From NCBI GenBank assembly GCA_002946415.1, contig NJPS01000010.1, positions 434,001-498,000 on the forward strand: a stretch of DNA of 64,000 nt. Direction: 5' to 3'. Shown here in pieces: positions 21,851 through 33,800 of the stretch. Under the pieces are notes generated by a model. That model saw nothing but the letters and a program-made list of their open reading frames with translations, did not search any database and was not told the DNA's origin. Position numbers and translations under genes: made by a program. Origin of the DNA: Rutstroemia sp. NJR-2017a BVV2 (Eukaryota; Ascomycota; Leotiomycetes; Helotiales; Rutstroemiaceae). Position 1 is the stretch's first letter. Each line of letters begins with the position of its first letter.

Positions 21851-23940
21851 ATGGCTGATTTTGAATACATCAACGGAGCGGATGCAAGTCCACCAGCAGC
21901 TGGACCTAAACCGCCGCTTGATTTGAGCCACCACTTCTCTCGAGTAACCGCAGCACGAACAACAAGCTCTGTGAAAGAGTTCTATAAATTCTTCCAAATT
22001 CCCGGCATTGGCAATCTCGCTGGAGGTAAGTCTGTCCCTCCATGCCATCTATCCAAGTAGAGACGGTTCGCCACATTAGAATTCCACAGCATCATGCAGC
22101 ATCTGCACGTAAACACCTTCAGACGATAAAACTAATCACTCATCACAGGACTTCCCAATGCATCTTTCTTTCCGTACGATACCCTAGAGGCACAAATTGC
22201 ACGACCAGAACGATTCAAGCCCACTCCCAATGACCCGAGCAGCCAGGACGAGCTTTCCAAAAAGCTCGGTGCGGCATCAATTGCCTACAACAAACCATCT
22301 CAGGATACATCATCGGCGCATCTAGTGATCCCCCATTCATCTGCGACACCGAATCCGCTGCAGAAGATTGATTTGACGACTGCCTTGCAATATGGTCAGG
22401 CACAAGGCTATCCGCCTTTGTATTCATTTATTAGACAATTCGTGCTACAAAATTTACACCCCAATGTGCCATATAAAGATGGTGCGGAGATTATCTTGAC
22501 GTGCGGGTCGACGGATGGGTTTGGAAAGACGATTGAGGCCCTGAGTAATGTTTGGAGTGAGGAGAGAGACTGGATTCGCGAAAGACCGGCCATACTCTGT
22601 GAAGAGTTCGCCTACATGAATGCGGTTCAAGCTTGTAGACCGCGTTAGTATTCGATGACCTTGGGAAATATGTAGATGGACTAATAACTTTTTATAGGAG
22701 GTATCGCGGTTGTGCCAGTCAAGATTGATTTGGAGGGAATGATCCCGACTGGTCCTGGCAGTTTGGAAGATGTTCTTGAAAATTGGGATGATTCCAAGGG
22801 TCAACGACCTCACATGATGTATACTGTCACGTATGTACTATCTACCTTGACTTACAATCTTACCTTGACTGACACTACTTTAGCATTGGTCAAAACCCCA
22901 CCAGTGGTACTGTGTCTATCCAGAGACGCAAAGAATTATATGCTATCTGCAGTAAATACGACGTTATGATAATCGAAGATGACCCATATTGGTACCTCCA
23001 ATTCCCCTCCGCTGCCGTCCTCCAAGCCGAAGCTCGCAACGAGCCTGCTCCTAAACCCGCACCAGCTCACATCTTTGAAAATTCCACCGGCTACCCCTTC
23101 CTCGACAGTCTGGTCCCCTCATACCTCAACTTCGATCCCGATGGACGCGTGGTCCGCCTTGACACCTTCTCCAAAACCGTTGCTCCGGGCTGTCGTCTTG
23201 GCTGGATCACTGCACAACCCGCCATCATCGAGCGCATCCTTCGCATCACCGAAACATCCACACAGCAACCCTCCGGCTTCGTGCAATCCATGATCGCCGA
23301 GCTAGTCATGGGCCCACAAGCCGCCGCCGCCGACTTCACCAAGAAGTCTAAACGTGAGCAACTCACCTTTTCCGGCTGGCAAACTGCCGGCTGGGTGCGC
23401 TGGCTCGAAGGTCTCCGCGGCACCTACGAGCGCCGCATGAATAGAATGTGCACGCACCTCGAAGAAGGCCGTTTCTACGTAAAACAAGGCACGCCTACCA
23501 AAGCCGCGGATTCCGAGTGGGCCGTGATATCAAAAACGAAAATGTACTCGTTCGACTGGCCGCGCGGCGGCATGTTCGTCTGGATCCATATGCATTTCGA
23601 GACGCACCCGCTCTTCAAACAAGTTCCTGGGGCGAAACTCGCGCGGACTCTATGGATTTACCTCACTATGAAACCGAATCTGGTGCTGGCGGCGCCGGGC
23701 GCGATATTCAGTCCCACGCCGGAGATTCTGGAGGAGAAGGGCTGGCAGTACTTTAGATTGTGCTTTGCGGCTGTGGAGGAGGAGGAGGTGGATAAGAGTA
23801 GTAAGAGGTTTGCGCAGGGGGTCAGGGCGTTCTGGATGATTAAGGATAAGAAGGATTTGGAGGATATTGACACGGAGAGCGCGGGGGCGGAGACGGCACA
23901 GGCGGAGTTGGCGGATTTGGGGTTGAGTATGGCTTGTTAG
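21851..23940 (+). CDS. Aromatic-type amino acid aminotransferase (class I/II, PLP; ARO8-like)
   Basis: Four exons, 21851-22025, 22149-22643, 22698-22830 and 22884-23940, encode 619 residues. The three introns (123, 54 and 53 nt) are GT-AG with CTAAT/CTGAC-like branch sites. Each junction restores a family segment: GIGNLAGG-LPN, CRP-RGIAVVPV and MYTVT-IGQNPTSGT. PLP-binding features are visible. IIEDDPYWYL supplies the Asp/Tyr pair, and Lys365 in DTFSKTVAPGCRLGW is the Schiff-base lysine. The overall order matches fungal ARO8/kynurenine-aminotransferase-II-like enzymes, which transaminate aromatic amino acids and 2-aminoadipate. The acidic C-terminal tail is probably disordered. Exon 4 runs from C-rich to strongly G-rich. 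Exact substrate preference is not predictable. Confidence 0.9.
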
Positions 23941-24895
23941 ATGGGTGGTGAAGCGGTTTATGGACGGATGAGGGTGGGTGGGATAGGATGGGATAGATGG
24001 CGATATGGATGGACAAATATGGGTAACATTGGGAAGATGGAGGGAGCAGAGATATACACTGAAGATAACCAGGAAGGGATTTCTTGTATATTACATACAT
24101 ACACCAGAAACGAAGATTACATTGATATCAGGAAATGGAATAAAATAAAATACATCAGACATCATCACCACATCACGTTCTATAAATATAAAATGCACAT
24201 GGAATATGTAACAAGCCAAATAGAGAACGGAGTCCATCGCTACAATTCCATTGACTGCCCAAGGGCAAGTGAATTCGGTGAAAGGCAGGCATACTCCGCA
24301 ACAAAGGCCCACTTTACTGACAAAGTATACATAATATCACAATCATTAACTACCTAAATATCTATCTATACAATGTAGTTTCTAGCTAGCCCATCCGCCC
24401 ATCCGCCCATCCGCCAAGGACCCTCGAGGAAGCAAGAAGAAAGAACTATGGTACGTGTATCTGTATCTTTTGATTCAAATTTCCTCAACAATCTTCGCAG
24501 ATGTCCATTCATTCGTTCGTTGGCTCATTCACACTCGCTCAATTTTACAATCCGCCAAATTCAAGTTCAAGTTAACCTGCTTCCCTTCCGTTCAAAAACC
24601 CAATCCGTGCAACGCCTTGCCTTGCCTTGGCCAAAACAAGTTTCAGAAAAACAGATTAGACTGTGCCCTGCTGACGTTCCGATGATACCATTGGATTATG
24701 TCCCTGCGAAACCCAAGTACATTTTCGCTCCAACAAAATACCGAACATCGGAAATGAAAAAAGTAGCAGAGAAAAAAAAGACGACCAGGTATTCGCCAAA
24801 AACTGATCCCCAACGCCCGTTATCTACCAAAACAATACATCCGTTGAAATGCAGATCTCCCCACCAGATGACCTCCCATTCCTTTCTTTCATTCT
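23941..24895. other. Convergent 3' region between aminotransferase and tra1
   Basis: About 950 bp between two convergent stops. A 166-codon plus-strand frame at 24448-24948 crosses the tra1 stop, has biased composition and no domain, and is best read as chance. No RNA gene was seen. Confidence 0.55.
24391..24414. repeat. CCATCCGC x 3 tandem repeat
   Basis: Three perfect 8-bp units lie between the convergent aminotransferase and tra1 genes. Confidence 0.9.
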
Positions 24896-27800
24896 TCAAA
24901 GATATGGCATCCACAAGGCATCGCACTGAGCCAAATTCATCGGATTAACCGCCTTCGCAATCAAATCAATAATCGTCTGATTAGCCGGTAGCGCTCCAGC
25001 GGGAGACTGCGCCAGACTCAACGCCCTCTTAACAATCATTTCGCTGTTGCCCTGAACCGTCTGTCTCAGCGTATTATCCTCGAGCTGGTTCGCCCTATGG
25101 CTGCTAGTGAACCAGAAGATCATCTCATCGCGCACAAATAGACTAAGTTGCTGTTCTAGTTCGAACTCCGGCTCCGTGAGACAGCGCGCAATGGCCATGA
25201 TGGCGCAGCTGTAGATGCCTTCTGTGGCGAGCGGGCCCATGAGGGTTTGCAGGTTGGGGGTGAGACGGAAGGGGACGGGTTCGGGGTTGTGGAAGAGGGC
25301 TTTGCCGGCGGCCATGCAGGGCATTAGTTCGGAGCCCCAGACGTTACCGGAGGCGCGGGATATTGTGATTTTGTGCGGGTAGCGGTTGTGCATGTGGAGT
25401 ATGTAGGTCATGAATGTCAGAGCCGCGTATTGATATGAGAATTGTCTTCGGAACAACCAGAATTCAGCGAATGAAGGGTAAGTTCTTGTACAATATTGGA
25501 GAGCAAGATCATGAGGAACAAGATTCTCCTGAATGGCAGCATAGGTCTCCAACCTTGCTGTTGCAGAATGCATAGAAGGTTCAGGTGCCTTTGACTGTTC
25601 AATGTTAGTTTCTCGTGTAAGGTGCACCAAAGGCTCGATCAGACTTACCTTGTTCTCATGTAGCGCTTTCATCTTTTCCATATTGAACACAACTGGCTCA
25701 TCCTTGAGCATGTTGTTTCTCCTACAATGATCATCATAAATGCCTTGCAACGAAATATATGTAGGGTCATCCTGAACCATTCTGATGTGTGGTGCAAGAG
25801 GGATCATCAATGGCAAGTGGAAGTTCAGGTTACGTCTTCTGCTTTCCTTACGCTTGCTTAGACTACCATTGAAATGTCTGAATAATTGCAGAATTCGCTC
25901 TTCACGACGGCAGTGCCTTGCTGCAGGATGCTGAATTGCGAATGGATGCAGACTACCGTCGTGGCCACGAATTTTGATGCGACGATGACACACTCCGATC
26001 GCACGAACAAGGTCAACATCGGGCATGAAGCGTTCGATCCGGACAAAGTCTTGGTTCTTGTCTTTGTGAAGTAGGTATTGGCCAGGAACCTCTATTTCAT
26101 CAAGCTTCTGGAAGCGGAAGTCAATGAGATACGAATTATAACCTTCCAGGGGCAACGTCAAAGTTCGACGATCCAACTTCTCCTCAAATCTTTCTCTCCA
26201 TTTTCGAAGCTTGTGGATGTACTCAAACATCGTAGGTTTATTAGAAACGAAATCAGCTTCGAAGGAAGTTCTGATGTGAGGAGGAAGGACGGTCTCAGCA
26301 AAGCGAGTGATGTTCGCCTCGGTGGCAGGTGGCAAACGAGTATCTCTAGCATATGAGGACGGTGCACGACTGACATATGAAAGGCCATCATTGAGCAAGG
26401 CCACTATTAATCTGTAGGCATCTTCATCAGGCGGACATTTGAAGTTCTTTCCGATGGAATCCACCATGGCTTCCATAGAGAGCGCCAAAAGCGGGAAAGC
26501 TGTTTTCAATGTACCCAACAACTCTTCTGTATACTCCCACGGAGGTCGCTTTTCAGGAGGGCCTTGAGTTTGGGGAGCCGAACCGTTGACCACAGTTCCG
26601 TTTGCAGGCGCTGCATTTGCGGTGCCGTTGGTATCCAAGGGCTCTTTCTTGACCTGAGCATTGTTATCGGCGCTTGTTGGAGTCGCACGTGGCGCCGAAG
26701 ATGCTGTTCCATTGGTGCTTTCCTGGCGTTGAATGCTTGGTGAACCGTTTGGCTTGGACGCAGAGTTACCGTTCGCTGCTTGGTTCTGGTTTTGCGATTT
26801 GTTGTTGGCCTTCATCCGTGCTTCTTTTGCTTCTTGTTGCTTCTTGATAGCAATCATGTCTTCGCGGTTCGTCCTAAGCTGGAAGAACAAAGCCTGTGGA
26901 TATGACTTCGCGATCTTGGTCAAGATAACATGTGCCTTTGCAGCCTCTTTATGTCCCAAGCCAGTAAGTAATTGCGGAATGAATGTAATCCAGTACCACA
27001 CTGGTGTCTCCCCCTTGTACTCATCAAATTGCGCAGAGAGCGAACCTTCTGCATCATCCAAACTCAGAAGCCAAAGGATCCTGCTGAGTAGCTTGCGAGA
27101 CTTGGCGTTCTTGTACAGACCTGCCGCTTCCAAGTAGCAGCTGAGGGCATTTCGAGCAAATGTATAGTCGGAAGGATTCTCCTTGAACTGGCGATCGTTA
27201 AAGTAACCCCATTCCGCCCATGCCTTAGGAAGCTTAATCTCGAAGAACAAGGCCATTCCATAAGACTCCGACGCTTCGTCACGTAGACCAAGCTTTTCTT
27301 GGAACATTCCCTTCAGAGTGTAGAATTCGGCTTTCTGATTTGGACCAAAATAGTTCAAGTTGGTATTGTTGATGACATCTAAACCATTATTGAGCTCGTT
27401 CGGATTTTGATAGTGACACTTTGCTTGCTCTCGAAGCTTGAGGAAAGCCTCTTGAATTTCAATGTTTGGCAGAGTGTAAATACGGCTGAGCTGGTTGATA
27501 CAAACTTCTGGCAACTGATGCTTACGCGCCACATGGGCAAATCGATTGATGATCCATGCAGTCTCGTGATAACCTCTATAGGCGAAGGATGCGCCATTCG
27601 CGTTCTGGCCTTGTGGGGGCAAAAGGTTTAGGTATGTTCCATTGATAAGACCAAAGATATGCTGTCTCCATGTAACGAGATCTTGCCAGGCTGTGATATC
27701 ATCCCAGATATTTGGAAGACGATCACGCCAGGTGCCCAACAAAAGTTTGAGTTCACCGGATTTCTGATCCAAATTCACGTTGGTTGTCTGTGACAGGCTT

Positions 27801-30800
27801 GCACAGATAACGCTAGCATCATGAAGTTCGACGAGTTGTTGGAAATTCTGCAGAAGGGGGATGTGAGCGTTGGTGATGCGTTTAGGCAGTTGGTGCCATT
27901 TCCTGATCGACAACTGGATGGCTTCGTCACAGACTTTACCGAATTCTACCGGCGATTCTGTCTTGTTGTGTAGCTTGAGCAGGGACATGAATGCCTGGAA
28001 GAATGCTCTTCGTGGTGTGGGCGCATCCATGAGGCCTTTAATAATGTTGTCAAGCTGCTCTCGGTACTCGCCATCCTGCCACATCTCGGTTTGCCTCCAG
28101 GCACATTCAAGTAGTAGATCTTGGAAATTCTCATGTTTTGCGAAATCTTGAAGCACTTCCCATTGTTGCAGCTTCTGTGCGCACAAGACCCAATGATCTT
28201 CCCAAAGCATGTATTCACCCTGAGAAAATGGAATCGCACCAGTACGCGCCTTGATCTGGGCTTGTTCATACATGGTCTGAGCCTTGTCCCACATGCCGTT
28301 TTGTTCGTACGATAGAGCAGCATTGGTCTCAACAAATGCACAACGTCGGCGCCATGTTCCGTAGAAAAGATCATCCTCCTGGAGTCCAGCATATAGCTCT
28401 ACCAGTGCGTCGAGGTTACTTTCTCGAACCAAGGCACTGTCAATTTCGGGTTTGATTGCTGCCTTCTCCAGTTGAACAAGAGCGGTATACCATGCATCAT
28501 ACATCTTTGCTTCGAATTTGAGTACGTGAGGCGGAATCTTGCACTCAGGCCATGCCTTTGCCGCACCTTCCAAGAGGGATTGCACCACGTTTGGTCTCTC
28601 GTTTATTTGACGGGAATGGTAGTCTCTGGTAAGTAAAGTGACCATGCCTCGTTCTACATCACTCCGCTCATCCTTAGGAGTGGCAATCCAAAATGACGGA
28701 AATAGAGCTACCCATATTTCATGTGCCACATTTGAATCCAGGTGTTGGAGCTGGCTGAGCGGCTCGATAATGTCGCGAACTTTGACGTCACCAAGCTCCG
28801 CTACGAAGCGTCTGTGAGTGGCCATGAAGGTCTCATACTTGTTGTCCTGTGGCACTGTCCTGTTGTCTTTGGCATAGCTCTCGTAAAGCACAGACGCACG
28901 CAGCGTCTTGAAATCTTCATCTTGTAGTTGAACAAAGCAGTTTGAGTCCACAGCGCCCAGCAGTAACTGAGAAGCTTGGGCTAGCCAGTAGGATTCCGCC
29001 AAAGTATCCCAGTTCTGTGCGCATATAACATAACTGAGTCTTGCGCTGGCTGTTTTCGACTGACTTCTATCAAAAATGGTCATGAATCGATTTCGCATGT
29101 CAACATCTTGAGCTCTTGTGCCGATCAAGAATGCGTGCTCCATGCGCACTGTAAGTTCGGTACGCGTGATCTTCGGATCCTCGTAAATTCGGATGACGAG
29201 CTCGAGGAACTTCATCAATAAGGTCTGGTCAGTGCGACTCTCGAAGGTTAACATCTTGTGCAAGACTGCAGTTTTCTCCTTCAAAGTTGGCCAGGAGCCT
29301 TCAGACTTGAAAACCCACCCTTCCACCATATCCAAAATTTTCAAGCATAATGGAATCTTCGAAGACTTTTCCACTAAAGTCGCCAAAACACTCAGGAAAG
29401 GGCGTCGGTTATCGCCAAGAACATCCATGCGCAATGATATGATATCAATAGCTTTCATCATGAGGCCGGTCTGGATGTCTAGGTCGTATTGAGTCATTAT
29501 GGCAGCTGATTCACTCTCACCTGCACGCATGGGACCTGGAATATTGGCTTGACTGGCGACAGCAGAGTAGTGAGCCACATGTTCCCGTGCCAACTTTTGC
29601 TGCAGAGCTTTCATTATCTGCGGGATATGTTGATCCATTTCAGATGCTTTCCGCTGAGCCACAGTCCACAAGATATTGAGGCCTGAAATGTAATTGTTCG
29701 CAGATAGTGTTTCCATAGCCGTAGTAGATAAGAAAGTGATGATCTCAGAGGTAGATGCTTCTACTTCGCCATCGGCATCAGCGTCCTCCATAGGAATGTC
29801 ATCAGGGACAGCATCCAAGATGCGTTTAAGCAATGGGGTAAGTTTCCGACCATCATCGATCTTCTCATCACCGGCATGTAAGCAATCTTGGATTTCTGGA
29901 TTATCAGATTTCAGCGACTTCTCCAGAATGTGTTGTAGGTTTGGCAGGTTGTCCAGAATCCATTTTGGTTGCTTGATATTGACAATGATTCGAACGATTT
30001 GCAAAGTGTTGACCATATTCGTGATGAACTTGTCATCTGGCTTGTCTTTGTCATTGCGCTCACTCGCAAGAGCCATAGTCGTCTTTTCGCTTGCTAGGAC
30101 GGTGTCGGTAACATTAGGGAAAAGATCTATGTCCAAGTCTCCCCAATACTGCGGCTGCAGAAGATTGTATAGTAAAGTAATGGCCTTCTTGCACATGTCG
30201 ACATTAGGTAGCGGCTGTGCTGGTCCATGCGACATGGCTACATCACGGTTCCGAGCAGATGGCAAAGGGTATCGTTCAGTAAGTGAAGCAATAAATTCAA
30301 CCAGGAACTTGATCATCTTGCTGCGCATGAGATCGGGTATCTTGTACTCAGGCTTGTCCGCCGCAGAAGTACCAGGGCGGCCAGTGGAGGATGAGGGTGA
30401 CGATGTTTGAGCCTCGTTAAAAGTATCAAGCTTCCTCTTTTTTGTGTTTGGAGATTCGGATAAGCCACGCTCCGACAAGGCTGGCCTTCCTTCAACTCGT
30501 CGCTGTTCCCATTGCCAAATCAATGACATGAGATGTAGAACTAGCCTTTTGCTCTCGTTAGATGCATTTGGAGGCTGGGCTATTTTCCGCAGCGAGCCGA
30601 TGATGAGGTTGATGAACTTGTCGCGAGATTCATAGAAAAGGTCAGCATGCTTCACGAGGAAGTTGAAGATGCTAGTCATCTGCTGGACATTTTGACCTTC
30701 CTCGGCAAGGATACGTCGAGGGGCAGCGGCCCAGACAGGATTTCGGTCTCCAGGCACAGCGTTGCAGCGCTTTGGCAAGACAGGAGCAATCAGTTCTAAA

Positions 30801-33800
30801 GCTTGAGTAACAAGGGCTCGTCCTTCATTTTGATTAGTTTTCAGGAGAGAGAAGTAGACCTGCTGAACAATTTTCGCGGGTGTCTCGTAATGTGCAATGA
30901 AATACCCAATGACAACATATGCGGCATGCTTATTAATGACGTCCTCCAGTCTAATGTATCCCCAACCGAATTTGATGATGTCTTTCCTGGCTTCTTGAAG
31001 GATGGAGTGGTTATACTTGACGAGCATAGCTGTTAATTGCAACAACTCCATACGAGTATGGTCGATTCCTGGCTGTGTAAGATCATCACTGGGATCAGGA
31101 AGAGCTACCTTCCAAACTTTTGTGTGTATCGATTCGATGATCGTTCGGTCTATGAGACGAGAACCCTTGGTGGGTGATGGTTGTTCGAAGTTGCGCATGA
31201 TGTCCATAGCAATGATAGGATTGACAAGGTTGTGGAGCAAAAATGTTTTGTTCTTCTGCGTGGCATTCTTGCTCATGTATACGTCCAGACAACGCAGCAC
31301 GATGGCCTTACGATAATCAATAGACTCGCTACAGACAATGCGCTTGTAGATGAAGTCGAATATTGGCTGGGTCGGCTTGAACTCCTCGGCAGTTATGGAT
31401 TCGATCAAGCTGAAGAACGCGTCCAAATCACGAGGACTGTATTCCAGATATTTGGTGAAAATGACAATGAGTTGCTGGCCTGCTTGCTCGGCGGCTAGGC
31501 GGAGGTTTGGTGGAAGAGTGTTTGTACGCAAATGTAACTCGAGGTTTTTGCCAACCAGCTTGAACCAGGTCAGATTTTCCTTTTTGTCCATCCAGGTTTG
31601 TGTTCCTTCAAAGTTGGTGATGGAATGCATGATGTTTATTGCGTTAATGACTGCAGCGTAACGAGTCTCGCGATTCTCTGCACCCATATCTCCACAGCTT
31701 TTGATCAATGACTCTACACTGCGGACGACGACTTCTCGTAACGGTTGACTGTCAGGGTGTTGTAACACCTGGGCGAGAAATCTCCCATACTTCTGGTCCT
31801 CAATCTTGCTGAGAAATAGAGGCCAGACCTCCTTGGCATAGCGGTTGAGGTATTTGTAGAGAGGCTGCCTGAAGGGGCTATACCGTGTCCGACGAAGCTT
31901 GTCCTCGAGGTCTAATATCGTCTCGATGAGCCTTTCTTTAAATTGTTCAGCTGCAGGTGGTAGCAAATGGAAGACATTGAAGACAGCTGAAATAATCTTC
32001 ATTTGCTCATTTTGTTCGATGAGTGTGAACGATATGCGCTGAAGCGTGGTGGGGTCCGCAAGTACTCTTATGTGCTCCAACAATCGAGCGCCAATTTCAA
32101 CTTTGAAATATGTCGTGAGAAGTTGCAACAGTCGTGCTAGTCCATCGAGGCCGTGAGTGCTCAAACGCCGCGGATCTTGAAGATTAGCTAGAACAGGACG
32201 AAGACCATTCTGGAGGAGGTCCTTGGGAAGTTTTGTCGTTTGCGACAATACAACTTTCAGTGCATCATTTGCTGCTTCAATTGTCTGTTTTGATTCGGAG
32301 TAGAGACATTTGAAGAAGACACCCACAATTCTCGTCCGTGTTGGATTGGCCGGACCTTTCTGGAAGTCCTCGAAACCCATAGCGGTTGTCAAAGTCTTTA
32401 TGCAGGAGACTCTGAGATTAACAATGGACTCATGTGTGCGCTGCTCCGCAGGTTTTGGCGCCAACGACTCGTCTGGTGCATCAGCCAAAGCCAGACACTC
32501 CATCAGCAATCTATTCAAGGTATCGTCGAACGATAGGAAATCGTTCTTTAGGCCCATATAATAATTGACAGCATCGATGTATCCAATTTGCGTTGCAAAC
32601 GGTAACGCCCTAAGTGGTTTGTTGTAAATTGGCGCTAGTATTCGATCCTGCTGATGAGCGAGTAATTCGTAGACCTCGACGCCGATCCCCTTAGCAATGA
32701 TGCTCAGAGAATTCCTAGCCGTCTCGCGAACATGGCGATTCATGTGATAAACCTCTGCGTTGAAAAAGTTGCACAATTGTATAAGCTTAGTTGGTCGCGA
32801 TGGCTGTCCTGGTTGTGAAGATGGTTGTAGGTCTTCCTTGGACGACTTGCTTGCGCAGCGATCCAGCAGTAATTCCAAAGTAGTCTGAGCCCCAATTCGG
32901 GTTTTTGCTGGTAAGTCGGGTGGCATATCTTTGACAACATGCATCAGAGCTTTCGTGTATTCTACCTGCTTCTCCTGCATCCAACTATCGCCAAGATGAA
33001 GCTTGGTAAGCATAAGATGAATGCCTAAGCTACCACCAGCTTTGGTAAACCATTCTTCTTGATAGCAACTATGGCAGAAGACATTACTCAGATGGTTGAA
33101 GAAAGACAATCTCCAGACATGACGATTGCTACCAAAAATTGTAACAGCTGCATCGTAGACTTCCTGAGCTGCTAGCTCGGCTGCTTCACGTACAGCAGGT
33201 ATATCGGATGACAACGACTCGACTATAGCATCACCTAGAACCTTACTATCAATGCAAGGCGGTCCCTCACCAGAGTTAACATCAAAAGATTTCGTCCTTA
33301 ATTTCATCTCACCTAGTGACCTAGCTACTTCGAGAATGGTGATGTGCCGGCAAATGTTCGTTAGTAATGAAGTAGCTTCTGAAGAAAAGTCTGCTAGCGA
33401 GATTGAGAAAATGCAAGCCTTGATCAGTTTCTTAAGCATGAGATCTTGCTGCGTCTTTTTGGCTTCAGAACGCTGCCTATGGGACATCTCGAACAGTGAT
33501 AGGTCTACATCTGTTTTCCGTGCTAGCAGATCTTGTGCTTGAAGCCGAACAAGACGAGCAAAGTCCTCTGGCAGATTATCCGCGCCGAGTCGCAACTTGA
33601 GCTGGGTTTTAACCATGTTCAGGGCCTGTCTCTTGTAATAGGGATCTGATTTCTTGGCAGCAACACCCTTCGGGACTTCCATCAGTTTTCCGATCGCAAG
33701 GTCAATGCCTAGCTCGACCGGGAAAGCCCGAGCATTCTTGGCTCCAATCAGTTTTAGGTCAAAGGAGGCGGGGGAATCCGCGAACTGTTTGAAAGCAAGG

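Noticed and set aside
24448..24948. 166-codon plus-strand frame
   Set aside because: It crosses the tra1 stop region antisense, is Pro/Lys/Ser-biased, has no domain and lies in a convergent 3' region.
29694..30410. 238-codon plus-strand frame
   Set aside because: Antisense shadow of the tra1 coding sequence, which is supported by homology over its whole length.
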